DNA of 64,000 bases from Campylobacter sp. MIT 99-7217 (GTDB taxonomy: Bacteria; Campylobacterota; Campylobacteria; Campylobacterales; Campylobacteraceae): contig NZ_QHLJ01000003.1 in the NCBI RefSeq assembly GCF_006864365.1, positions 179,445 through 243,444 on the forward strand, in the 5' to 3' direction. Each line of letters opens with the position of its first letter. Position 1 is the stretch's first letter. Shown here in pieces: positions 52,733 through 61,788 of this stretch. A program made the position numbers and the translations under genes. The notes below the pieces were generated by a model, which was not told where the DNA came from, made no database searches, and saw only the letters and a program-made list of their open reading frames with translations.

Positions 52733-53586
52733 AAAAAGTTACTTTTATCTTTCTAATCTCTGTGTGTGTGCTATTTATATCTTGCACCAATCCTATATAT
52801 ACGAGCTTTGAAACAAGTCACGCCAATGCAGCAGAAACATTATCTGGTTTTAAGATAACACAATGCAATAAAATATTAGAAAAATCCTATAAAAATGCGG
52901 AACAAAGATTGATACATAATGGCTTAGTGGATTATAAGAAAAAGTATTATAAAAATCACTACAAGATTCAGATAAATCAGTATGAAGTTAGCCACAATGC
53001 AGGTTCTATAATGATAAAAAATAGCATAGGCGATATACTTTTATCTACACCCAAGAATGACAAAGATGCAATATTTAATATTTCTTATGATAAAAAATAC
53101 TTGGGAATCTGCGACAAAGGAAAAATACGTATATTTGATACAGATAATAATTTATACGAGCTCAATCAATATAAAGATATGCAATGCACGGAAATTTATT
53201 TTTCTTTAGATAATACATATCTTATAGTCAATAATGAAAGGCGGGGGCAAATTTATGATTTTAAGACAGGAAAGCTAGTATATGACAATCCTAATAGTCC
53301 TATTTTTGTAGGGAGTCCTTATTATTTTTATTATGATGGCACATATTATCCCAATCCTCCCATTATAGACTATGTAAGCACAGAAAATGAGATCATCTCA
53401 CTCAATAAAGGCAAAAGGATTGTCATACAAGGGTTTAAGCATTCTTATCAATACGATGAAAGGATTGTAGCTGTTATGGAAGATGAAACAGGTCTTGCTG
53501 TGCTAGTTGTAGTAACAAAGACATCTTTTATCCCCTTTGTCTCTTTTCAACCTTTTTGTATTCTTAAAGCATTACGAGAGATGTAA
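52729..53586 (+). CDS. Lipoprotein, candidate immunity protein to the CGPA effector
   Basis: 285 residues. Signal peptide with lipobox LFISC at about residues 15-19. The mature part shows repeated strands (IFNISYDKKYLGICDKGKIRIFD ... IYFSLDNTYLIVNNERRGQIYDF), resembling beta-propeller blades. It overlaps the effector by 4 nt. A membrane-anchored periplasmic immunity protein would protect against a toxin acting on the cell wall. The role is inferred from position. Confidence 0.6.
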   Translation: MKKVTFIFLISVCVLFISCTNPIYTSFETSHANAAETLSGFKITQCNKILEKSYKNAEQRLIHNGLVDYKKKYYKNHYKIQINQYEVSHNAGSIMIKNSIGDILLSTPKNDKDAIFNISYDKKYLGICDKGKIRIFDTDNNLYELNQYKDMQCTEIYFSLDNTYLIVNNERRGQIYDFKTGKLVYDNPNSPIFVGSPYYFYYDGTYYPNPPIIDYVSTENEIISLNKGKRIVIQGFKHSYQYDERIVAVMEDETGLAVLVVVTKTSFIPFVSFQPFCILKALREM

Positions 53587-54654
53587 TGTTTGTGGCAAAC
53601 TTAATGTGCGTGGTAATATGTTTGGAGATGTAGAGTGGTGAGGTAAAGAGTGAGTAAGATGCAAACAGCAATCAACAAAACACACTACAAAGAAAATAAA
53701 ATATTGAGAATATTGTGTTAGAATTTTACAGAACATAATCAAAAACAAACAATATGATACAAGTGAAATGAAAATTAGGATATTAATAATGTCAAGTCCT
53801 AAACCTATACATATACAAGTAAGAGATGTCTATCATAATCTTATAAAGAACGCTACGATAAAGGTTATAGAAAGAAAAAGTGGCAAGATTCTTTACAATG
53901 AAAAAAGTCTAAATGGCGAAGCCATACTAGATGACATAGAGAGTCTTAAAAATTGCCATGCCTTTAGAGTAGAGATAGACCACCCACATTATAAAAGCAA
54001 CACCAAGACCGATGCCCCTTGCATAAGACTAGCAAACCTAGATAAACCTCATACCCTAGAATTCCCCTATCAAGATAAACTTTTGGTAAGCAGTGTATAT
54101 GGAGAGATAAGAGAGATAGAATCTAGAGATGATAAAGTATTGCAACAAGAAAAATGCCTTAACAACAATACAGATACTCTTTGCCTACCAACACGCACAT
54201 ATAACGTCGATACGAAAATACTTAAAGATACACAAGCACAATCAATAATACAAAATACTTCTATCCATCTTAAAGCTTATTACAATCAAGATTCTATTCC
54301 AAATAAAGATAAACACTCAAAAGCACAAAAACAAAAATATCAAGACCAAAAAACACAAACAAAATGGGGGTATATACTCTTTGATAAAGAAATAGATATA
54401 GATTCTAAACTCAAAGAGCTCACAAAGGATTCTACTATCCCCCTAACAGAACTAAAAGAATTTCATAGAATCTACAAAGAAGATTCTATCACTTTTTATA
54501 ACAATCAAGCAAATACACCAAACAACACAAGCAATGCAAATACAGAATCTAAATCCTATCTCTTGGGAAAGGAAGTAGAGCTATATTTCAAAGAAGAATG
54601 GCAAAACAAACAGATTAGATTCTTTGCATACATGAATGGTGCTAAGAGTGATGT

Positions 54655-54664
54655 GGGGGGGGGG
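54655..54664 (+). repeat. G10 homopolymer (phase-variation tract)
   Basis: Ten consecutive G within the toxin gene. Long G/C tracts are the known contingency loci of Campylobacter and Helicobacter. At ten G the frame stops six bases later. Confidence 0.85.
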
Positions 54665-54879
54665 ATGTAGAAATACAAGAAACACACTACACAATTCTAT
54701 ACGATAAGGATAAAGAGGATAAACTTTTTTTACAAAAAGATTTAAGTATTGCAAGTATTGATTGGACAGTTATCGCTGTAGAAGTCATCTCTTTTATCCC
54801 TCTTGTAAGAGGAGTAAGGATAACTCTTAGTATAGGCAAATGGGGATTAAAACTACTAAGAAGCAAAACTAGCATGCCC

Positions 54880-54887
54880 AAAAAAAA
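54880..54887 (+). repeat. A8 run where the toxin frame breaks a second time
   Basis: Eight A in CCC-A8-C. Seven A would keep the frame open into the RNase domain. Confidence 0.6.
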
Positions 54888-55379
54888 CAAAAGAATACAT
54901 TAGTAAAAGAGTTGTCATAAAAGATGGCAGGAAAAAGCAAGACAAAAAGAAAACTCCCACACCTATAAAAGAAATCAAGCTAGACACTCTACCTAAAGAG
55001 ACACAAGAAGCCTATCATAATTATAAGGCACATAATTGGCAAGGGATATATCCTAAACAGAATCAGGGGTCGACTAAAAGGAATGAGATAAGGGCAAATG
55101 CAACTTATAGAAACGAACCTCCAAAATTACCTAAGAAACCAAAAGGAACATATAAAGAATTTGATGTTATCAATAGACATGACCTAAGAATATTTGTAAG
55201 AGATACCCAAACAGACGATATATACTATACAACAGACCATTACAAAACATTTGTTAAAATCATAAAATTTTGAAAAAGTAGTTAGAAAAGCCTTTCAAAC
55301 AACATTATTATAGAACTAAGAGAAGTTTATGAGCAAGAAGTAGAGATACTTTGCAAAGAAGTAAGCAATCTTAAATGCT

Positions 55380-55598
55380 ATATCTCTCACTATAGAAATA
55401 GAAAAATGCTATAATGGTGTAAATGGAAATCTATTAAGAAACACAACGATATATCTTTATAATCATAGATTTAAGCGAATAGTAGCTGATACTAAGGGTT
55501 CTCTAAAAATAGATAAGGTTAGCGTAGGACAAGAAATAGGCATTGATAAATTAAGCTTTGTAGTAGATAGGGATAATTTGAGCAAGAAGGTAGTGTGA
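55380..55598 (+). pseudogene. Fragment of a secreted effector-type beta domain
   Basis: An open frame of 72 codons without a proper start encodes NGVNGNLLRNTTIYLYN and VADTKGSLKIDKVSVGQEI, the N-G-x-x-L ... T-D-x-x-G plan of carboxypeptidase-regulatory-like or effector linker domains. Its stop overlaps the next start (TGATG), as in operons. Likely the end of a decayed effector. Confidence 0.45.
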
Positions 55599-56241
55599 TG
55601 AGTAAGAAACAATTAAACAATACAGAATCTAAAAAATTAGATTCTAATGGCGATGAGATTGTGTGGGAGTTGGAGAGAAAAAAAGTTTTTTAATATGCTT
55701 AAATATATTTTGGAGCTATTTTGTTAGATTTGGCATTATTGGATTTTGCTTATTTATTATGTATTTAGCTTTCACAAAAGATAAGGATTGGATTTTTGTT
55801 TTGCTTTTTTTATTTGCGATATTTACCATATATTCATTTGGGAAAGACTTACTACAATACCTAAATTGTAAAACTATTTATTTAACAGAGAGAAATCTTT
55901 GTATTAAAAAATACATAGGAAGCGATATAACTTTATGTTTGGGTTGTTTTATCATATATAGTTTTTGGTCGTTTAAGCAGATAAGTTTTGATACTGAATA
56001 CACCATAGAATTATTTGAGCATAAAAAAAGAACTTATAGGTTTTTGAATTGTTTTCACACAAATATTGATGAAGCATATCCAATACTGCAGCCATACATT
56101 GAAAACTATTTAATAAATGTGAAAGAAGAAGTGTTTGTGTCAGTAAAAAGAAATGGTTGGCATAAAAATGGCACTCCACTAAATTATTTAGATTTCAATA
56201 AAATAGAAATATTACGAGAGGTAAAAGAAAATGCCAAATAA
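55598..56241 (+). pseudogene. Membrane protein with a frameshift in an A7 run, candidate immunity protein
   Basis: ATG 55598 opens 31 codons that stop just after A7 (55678-55684). One extra A joins them to a frame of about 185 codons ending at 56241. That part has two or three hydrophobic segments (FGIIGFCLFIMYLAF; WIFVLLFLFAIFTIYSF) and a cytoplasmic tail. A GTG at 55663 could serve as a shorter start. Translational overlap with the upstream fragment suggests an effector/immunity pair. Confidence 0.5.
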
Positions 56242-56755
56242 TATCAAACAATGCGATACTTCAATGTATAAAAATTTATGTGTTTGTTCGTCTGAATTTG
56301 AGAAAATTCCTATTGAGAAAAGAAATTTAGGACAGAAGCGTATATTTATTAGAGTATTTGGAAAACAAGTTATGAAAATAATATATTTATTACTAATAAG
56401 CTTTGTTTCATTGTATGCTAATAATTTTAAAGAAATTTTATTGCTACAAATAAATAATCCATATGTGCTTGATTATTATAGCAACGATGAAGTTGCGGTT
56501 GCATATTGCAAAAAGGGAGATATTGATTATTTTACAGAAAAAAATATTATTGAGTTTTTTAAAAAAGCTAAAGAGTATGACTATATTCCAGTGGCTGGAT
56601 ATTGCACTTATCCTTGTGTTATCACAGGCAAAGTAAAGTTAGATTCTCACATCTATGATTTTGAACTCAATGAGGGAGGCTATGCTGTGCTGAAGGGTAA
56701 AAATGAGGAGCGATATTTTGGTGATGAAAAGCTATATGGTGAATGTGGAATCTAG
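56231..56755 (+). CDS. Putative periplasmic protein, possibly immunity-related
   Basis: 174 residues from ATG 56231, which overlaps the previous stop. An internal ATG at 56372 begins a classical signal peptide (KIIYLLLISFVSLYA), giving a 127-residue secreted protein with four cysteines (AYCKKG, GYCTYPC, GEC). The internal start looks the more natural one, and the preceding 47 codons may be remnant. Family unknown. Confidence 0.5.
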   Translation: MPNNIKQCDTSMYKNLCVCSSEFEKIPIEKRNLGQKRIFIRVFGKQVMKIIYLLLISFVSLYANNFKEILLLQINNPYVLDYYSNDEVAVAYCKKGDIDYFTEKNIIEFFKKAKEYDYIPVAGYCTYPCVITGKVKLDSHIYDFELNEGGYAVLKGKNEERYFGDEKLYGECGI

Positions 56756-56910
56756 GATGATAAGAAATTGCGACATTTGGGATATTCCCACGCAAACCCA
56801 AAAAGATTCTAAAAAACCGAATACAATCTTAGCGATGATGTTTCACCGCAAAAGGTAAGGGGTGAAACAAAGGGATTATATGAAAAAGAGTAGCGTGTTT
56901 ACATTGCTTA

Positions 56911-57258
56911 GACTCAAGACAACTTAAGAGGGTCATTTTTGATTAATTTTAGCAATTCTTTATAGAGATTTTTGCTTTAAATTTTGATATTATATCTAAA
57001 TTGACTGCTGAAACTTCGTTTTCTGTCTCTTTTAAATGTAAATAGAAAACTTCTTTTTTAATTCCTTTAAATTTACTTAACCTCAATTTACAATATCCCC
57101 AAAAATTTTCTATTCCATTTATATGATTTTTACCATTTACTTTACCCTTTTATGAGTGTTTGACTCTATGCACGAAGTAAATTCCGCAAGGATAAAATGT
57201 TCTTTAGCTCCAAAATCAACTTAAGCCTCCTGAAAAAATGCTTAAGTTGTCTTGAGCC
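56911..57258 (-). mobile_element. IS1595-like element remnant, copy B (inverted)
   Basis: 348 bp. Left end GACTCAAGACAACTTAAG, right end CTTAAGTTGTCTTGAGCC (57241-57258). Almost identical to the two ends of copy A but opposite in orientation, and with a larger internal deletion, so only the transposase C-terminal region remains. With copy A it brackets the toxin island. Confidence 0.83.
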
Positions 57259-57430
57259 AATTAATTTTAAATTTATAAAAAAATATCATTATTAAAATAA
57301 AATTTATACAATAATATCTATATTTTCATATATACTTATGTTATCAAAAAATATCTATTTTTAAAAATTCACTTATTATTCACAAAAGTATTTTAATATT
57401 TCAAGGAAATTTATCAAATAAGGAGTAAAA

Positions 57431-57985
57431 ATGATAAATAAAAACAAACTTTTTAGGCAAATTCACATTTATGTGAGTTTATTTTTTCTACCTCTTGCCT
57501 TGCTTTATGCAACAACAGGTATCGCCTATATCTTGGGTGCAAATCAAGACACACTTAAAAGCGTGCAAAGCTATGAGATCAAAGGAGTTTTAACCAAGGG
57601 ACAAGAACAAGAGTTTTTGAAAGATTTTCTCATACAAAATAAGCTAAAACTTCCAAAAGGCGAGCTAAAACCTGATAAAAGAGAGGGAGGTTTTACTCAA
57701 GGCGGCACTCATTATAGTGTTAATATCACTCAAGCTGATGAAAACACGGTCTTAATCAAAGCTCAAACAAGAAGCTTAATAGGCGATATGATCATGCTTC
57801 ATAAAGATAAAGGTGCATGGTATTTTAGTATCTTATCTGTAGGTTTTGGTGTAGCTTTGCTTATGCTTTATCTTTCAGGACTTATCATCACGCTTTTTGC
57901 GATTAAAAAAGATAGAAACAAACAAATTTACACCTTACTTGCAGGCTGTATAATCACTCTTATCCTAGCTTATGCAAGTTTATAA
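57431..57985 (+). CDS. PepSY-associated membrane protein
   Basis: 184 residues. Hydrophobic helix near 12-35 (IYVSLFFLPLALLYATTGIAYI), a periplasmic domain of about 100 residues, and two C-terminal helices (LSVGFGVALLMLYLSGLIITLF; LLAGCIITLILAYASL). A late HKDKGAWYF segment fits the PepSY_TM family, linked with iron uptake or reduction. The AAGGAG site lies 6 nt before the ATG. Function not certain. Confidence 0.7.
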   Translation: MINKNKLFRQIHIYVSLFFLPLALLYATTGIAYILGANQDTLKSVQSYEIKGVLTKGQEQEFLKDFLIQNKLKLPKGELKPDKREGGFTQGGTHYSVNITQADENTVLIKAQTRSLIGDMIMLHKDKGAWYFSILSVGFGVALLMLYLSGLIITLFAIKKDRNKQIYTLLAGCIITLILAYASL

Positions 57986-57988
57986 GCT

Positions 57989-58018
57989 CTTGTTTATCGT
58001 AAGCTTACGATAAACAAG
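57989..58018. terminator. Bidirectional terminator (30-nt perfect palindrome)
   Basis: Fifteen-base arm CTTGTTTATCGTAAG followed at once by its exact complement, between the converging PepSY and flgH genes. A/T-rich flanks supply T-runs on both strands. Confidence 0.75.
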
Positions 58019-58026
58019 TTTAAATT

Positions 58027-58743
58027 TTAATAAGGCCAAATCGTTTCTAGCACCTTAGCACCCCAGCCTTTTCTAGTGCTTTTAGCCACTTCACCCTCTG
58101 TTTTATAAAGTATTTTTGCATCAGCTATATAACGGCTATCTATGGTATTATCTTGTCCTATGTCATAAGGGCGGATAACTCCGCTAAGTTGTATGATCTG
58201 CTTTTCTCCATTGATCAAAAGTTCTCTTGAACCCTCGATAAAATAATTTCCATTAGAAAGGATCTTGATCACTCTTGTTGAAATTGTTGTATTAAAGCTT
58301 TCATTTCTACTTTGTGAGCCTTGTCCTGTGTAGTTTGAAGTAGAATTTGTTTGAAAACCTATGTTTGAGTATTTGTTGATCTGATTGATCGCAGTAGTTA
58401 CAGGCGAACCACTTGTTCCAGTGATAGAACCACCACCTAGGTTGGCGTTGTTTGTTTTTGTCGTTGTTTTGTTTGCTTGTGTGCTTTGTGTGGTACTTTC
58501 TTGAATGACTACGGTTACTAGATCATTGACATTCATTGCCTTTTTATCAGAAAATAAAGGATTATCGCCTTTACCAAAAAGAGAACCCGGAACTGCCTCG
58601 ACATTATTAGCTTGTTTTGGTGGTAATTCCTCTACATAAGCAGGCGGTTTCATGCTGATTTGTGGATCAACAGTAGCAGAACAACCCGCGAAAAATGCGA
58701 AAAATGCGAGTGAAAAATAAACACGAAAATAACTTTTTTTCAT
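58027..58743 (-). CDS. flgH: Flagellar L-ring protein FlgH
   Basis: 238 residues. Lipoprotein signal ending in FFAGC (cysteine about residue 21). Family segments: SLFGKGDNPLFSDKKAMNVNDLVTVVI, GNYFIEGSRELLINGEKQIIQLSGVIRPYDI and a terminal aromatic-rich end. Forms the outer-membrane bushing of the flagellar rod. A sigma-54 promoter lies at 58813, as expected for rod-ring genes in Campylobacter. Confidence 0.95.
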   Translation of the reverse strand: MKKSYFRVYFSLAFFAFFAGCSATVDPQISMKPPAYVEELPPKQANNVEAVPGSLFGKGDNPLFSDKKAMNVNDLVTVVIQESTTQSTQANKTTTKTNNANLGGGSITGTSGSPVTTAINQINKYSNIGFQTNSTSNYTGQGSQSRNESFNTTISTRVIKILSNGNYFIEGSRELLINGEKQIIQLSGVIRPYDIGQDNTIDSRYIADAKILYKTEGEVAKSTRKGWGAKVLETIWPY

Positions 58744-58812
58744 CTTGCTTCCTTTCTAAAGTTTAAATTTAGCTTATTTTTGTTAAATTGTTTGTAAATT
58801 ATTTTTTAATCT

Positions 58813-58830
58813 AAGCAAGATAAGTTCCAA
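58813..58830 (-). promoter_or_regulatory. Sigma-54 (RpoN) promoter of flgH
   Basis: On the minus strand TTGGAAC-TTATC-TTGCTT, with GG and GC exactly ten bases apart, about 70 nt before the flgH ATG. It fits the RpoN -24/-12 consensus. Confidence 0.75.
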
Positions 58831-58852
58831 CTTTTAAGATCAAGGAGAAAAA

Positions 58853-60367
58853 ATGAAAAGTTTATATTTATTTCGTTGTTCTAGCAAGGACTTAAATTTA
58901 AGAGTAAGCACACAACTTATCCAAAAACTCCGTCTAAAACACCCAAATTTAGCGATATTTTGTCCCATAGCTCACTCAGATACGCAACATGTACTTCAAG
59001 ATCTCATCACACATTTTAAGCTTGAACAAGACCCTCGCTCAAGTTTTGGATTTGAATTTGAAGAGGGCTTTAAAGCATATAATGAAAACAAAGATTTTTT
59101 CATCGATAAAATCATTAATGATTTTGAAAATTTAAAAACTCAATATGATTTTGTTTTTGTTTTTGGGGTGCATTATTTTGGGATTTTAGGAGCATTTGAA
59201 ATTAATGTCAAACTTGCTAAAGAGCTTAATTCTCCTGTTTATGCTGTCATACAAAAAGATGATTATAAAATGGCTGAAAATTACCTAAAACTTCATTTAG
59301 ATAATCGCGCTTTCACCCTCATTGATGAATGGAGTGATGTTAATTCTTGCGAGGAAATTGATGATTATAATTTTTTAACTCCAAGTCGTTTTCGCTACGA
59401 ACTTAGCGTTTTAGCTAAAAAAGACATTAAAACCGTCGTTTTACCAGAAAGTGATGATGATAGGATTATAAAAGCTGCAGCAGAGCTTCTTTCTCAAAAA
59501 GTTGTAAAGCTCATCTTGCTTGGCAAAGAAGAAAATATTATGCAAAAGGCGAAAAATTTAGGGCTAAATTTACAAGGTATTCAAATTTTAGACCCTCAAA
59601 ACTCGCCCCTACACGATGAATTTGCAAATATCCTTTATGAAGCAAGAAAACAAAAGGGCTTAAGTTTAGAAGAAGCGCATAAACTTGTGCTTGATAAAAC
59701 CTTTTTTGGCACACTTTTAGTGCATACAAACAAAGCTGATGCTATGGTAAGTGGGGCTTCTACAACTACAGCTGAGACCATTCGTCCAGCACTTCAGCTT
59801 ATCAAAACAAAGCCAAATGTCAAAACCGTTTCTGGAATGTTTTTTATGTCCTTAGAAGATAGACTTCTTGTCTTTGCTGATTGTGCCGTTACGCCAAATC
59901 CAACACCTGAACAAATCGCAGAAATAGCCTACAGCTCAGCTCAAACCGCAAAAGAATTTGGACTTGAGCCAAAAGTAGCTATACTTTCTTATTCAAGCGG
60001 AGATAGCGGACAAGGTCCAAGCGTGGATGCAAGTAAAGAAGCTTTAAAAATAGCCAGAGAAAAATACCCTGATTTAAATGTCGATGGTCCTTTGCAATTT
60101 GACGCTGCTTATGATCCCCTCACCGCAAAGGGTAAAATGCCAAATTCAAAAGTAGCCGGTTTTGCAAATGTTTATGTTTTTCCTGACCTTAATGCTGCAA
60201 ATATAGGCTATAAAGCAGTTCAAAGGACATCAGGGGCTATTGCTATAGGTCCTATTTTGCAAGGGCTTAAAAAACCTGTTAATGACCTCAGTCGTGGCTG
60301 CTTAGTCGATGATATAGTCAATACAGTCATTTTAAGTGCCATTCAAGCAAGAAGCAATGAAAAGTAA
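58853..60367 (+). CDS. pta: Phosphate acetyltransferase
   Basis: 504 residues. The C-terminal two thirds (about 185-504) is the PTA catalytic domain: DAMVSGASTTTAETIRPALQ and GPLQFDAAYDP, with SSGDSGQGPSVD between. The N-terminal part is a P-loop-like domain of the long-form Pta. Interconverts acetyl-CoA and acetyl phosphate. The GGAG site lies 5 nt before the ATG. It is followed by ackA after 50 nt, one operon. Confidence 0.94.
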   Translation: MKSLYLFRCSSKDLNLRVSTQLIQKLRLKHPNLAIFCPIAHSDTQHVLQDLITHFKLEQDPRSSFGFEFEEGFKAYNENKDFFIDKIINDFENLKTQYDFVFVFGVHYFGILGAFEINVKLAKELNSPVYAVIQKDDYKMAENYLKLHLDNRAFTLIDEWSDVNSCEEIDDYNFLTPSRFRYELSVLAKKDIKTVVLPESDDDRIIKAAAELLSQKVVKLILLGKEENIMQKAKNLGLNLQGIQILDPQNSPLHDEFANILYEARKQKGLSLEEAHKLVLDKTFFGTLLVHTNKADAMVSGASTTTAETIRPALQLIKTKPNVKTVSGMFFMSLEDRLLVFADCAVTPNPTPEQIAEIAYSSAQTAKEFGLEPKVAILSYSSGDSGQGPSVDASKEALKIAREKYPDLNVDGPLQFDAAYDPLTAKGKMPNSKVAGFANVYVFPDLNAANIGYKAVQRTSGAIAIGPILQGLKKPVNDLSRGCLVDDIVNTVILSAIQARSNEK

Positions 60368-60417
60368 ATGTAATTAAACTAAATTTACTTTAAATTTACA
60401 ACCAAAAAGGAGTAAAA

Positions 60418-61623
60418 ATGAATACCAACACAAAGAAAATCCTTGTCATCAACTCAGGCTCAAGCTCTATTAAATTTAAGCTTTATGAGGATAAAAAGGC
60501 TGTAGCAAGTGGCGTGATAGAAAAAATAGGCGAACACACCTCTAAAATCGAGCTTAAAGATCTCATCAGCGATAAGGTTGAAAAAAGAGATGAGCCTGTG
60601 CCAAATCACCAAGCAGGCATTAATGTGATCAGCGAGTTTTTCCAAGATAGTGGAATCTTAGAAAGCTTAGAAGATCTTGATGGTTGTGGACATAGAGTCG
60701 TTCATGGTGGAAAAAATCTTACCGAGCCTTGTCTTATCGATACAAATATATTAAAAGAAATTCGCCGTGTGGGTGTCATAGCTCCTCTTCATAACCCAGC
60801 TCATCTTGTGGGCATCAAAGCTATGATTTCAGCTGCTCCTGAAGTGCCAAATGTAGCAGTTTTTGACACAGCTTTCCACTCAAGCATGCCTAACTACGCT
60901 TATATGTATGCCTTACCTTATGAATTTTACGAAAAAGAGGGCATTAGAAAATACGGCTTTCACGGCACTTCACATTCTTATGTTAGCAAAAAAGCGGCTG
61001 AGTTTTTGGGTATAGACTATGATAAATTTAACGCCATTAGTGCTCATCTTGGAAATGGTGCTAGCATTTGTGCTATTGAAAATGGAAGATCTGTAGATAC
61101 TTCTATGGGTTTTACCCCTCTTGAGGGACTTATGATGGGTACTAGGTGCGGAGATATTGATCCTGCTATTATCTCGCATTTGGCTAGGATTTCTGATTAT
61201 AACACCGAAGAACTTGATGCAATCATGAATAAAAGAAGCGGATTTTTAGGAGTTTGCGGATATAATGACCTTAGAGATGTAGACACTCAAATACAAAGTG
61301 GAAATGAAAAGGCTAAACTTGCACTTGACATGTATATTTATCGCTTAGCAAAGTATATAGGCTCTTATTTTTCTATTTTACCACGAACTGATGCTTTGAT
61401 CTTTACAGCAGGGGTTGGAGAAAACTCAGATCTTGTAAGAAAGCTCGTTTGCAATAAACTTTCTCATCTTGGCTTTGATATCGATGAGGGTATAAATGAG
61501 GGCTTAAGAGGAAAGTTAAGTCTTATCAGTAAAGAAAGTTCTAAGGTAAAAATTCTCATCGTTCCTACCGATGAAGAGCTTGAAATCGCTAATATCACAA
61601 CAAGCCTTATCAACAACGCCTAA
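60418..61623 (+). CDS. ackA: Acetate kinase
   Basis: 401 residues. Family signatures NSGSSSIKFKL at the N-terminus and GFHGTSHSYV in the middle, with phosphate-binding AHLGNGAS and TRCGDIDPAI. Makes ATP and acetate from acetyl phosphate. Coupled with pta in acetate overflow; a strong terminator follows. Confidence 0.96.
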   Translation: MNTNTKKILVINSGSSSIKFKLYEDKKAVASGVIEKIGEHTSKIELKDLISDKVEKRDEPVPNHQAGINVISEFFQDSGILESLEDLDGCGHRVVHGGKNLTEPCLIDTNILKEIRRVGVIAPLHNPAHLVGIKAMISAAPEVPNVAVFDTAFHSSMPNYAYMYALPYEFYEKEGIRKYGFHGTSHSYVSKKAAEFLGIDYDKFNAISAHLGNGASICAIENGRSVDTSMGFTPLEGLMMGTRCGDIDPAIISHLARISDYNTEELDAIMNKRSGFLGVCGYNDLRDVDTQIQSGNEKAKLALDMYIYRLAKYIGSYFSILPRTDALIFTAGVGENSDLVRKLVCNKLSHLGFDIDEGINEGLRGKLSLISKESSKVKILIVPTDEELEIANITTSLINNA

Positions 61624-61636
61624 ATTCTAAAGGCAT

Positions 61637-61669
61637 AAAGCTTATTTTATGTCCTTAAAATAAGCTTTT
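61637..61669 (+). terminator. Terminator of the pta-ackA operon
   Basis: Thirteen-base arms AAAGCTTATTTTA and TAAAATAAGCTTT with a 6-nt loop and a T after the stem. It can also act for the converging receptor gene. Confidence 0.75.
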
Positions 61670-61788
61670 AACTTCATAAATTTTAACAGCCCTTTAAATA
61701 TAATGCTTTTATTCTATACAAAAAGTCAAAGCATAAAAACACTTTGTCTTTTAAGGGCTTGTCCTTTACTTGCTTAAGATAAATTTTT

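Larger units (their letters stand above)
53789..55273 (+). pseudogene. Barnase-like RNase effector, split by two homopolymer frameshifts (possibly phase-variable)
   Basis: The N-terminal 293 codons (ATG 53789, or 53768 upstream) stop at 54670, just past a G10 tract. One more G, or two fewer, opens a further 79 codons to a stop at 54901-54903. One fewer A in the A8 run at 54880-54887 then joins 124 codons ending at 55273. That last part is barnase-like: YRNEPPKLP, GTYKEFD (catalytic Glu), DLRIFV (Arg) and YYTTDHYKTF (His). The N-terminus matches the paralogous effector at 51089. The G-tract suggests ON/OFF switching. Confidence 0.75.

Noticed and set aside
55663..56241. GTG 55663 as the natural start of the membrane gene
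   Set aside because: The upstream ATG 55598 is translationally coupled and is separated only by a single-base slip in A7, so a frameshifted longer gene seems likelier, though not certain.
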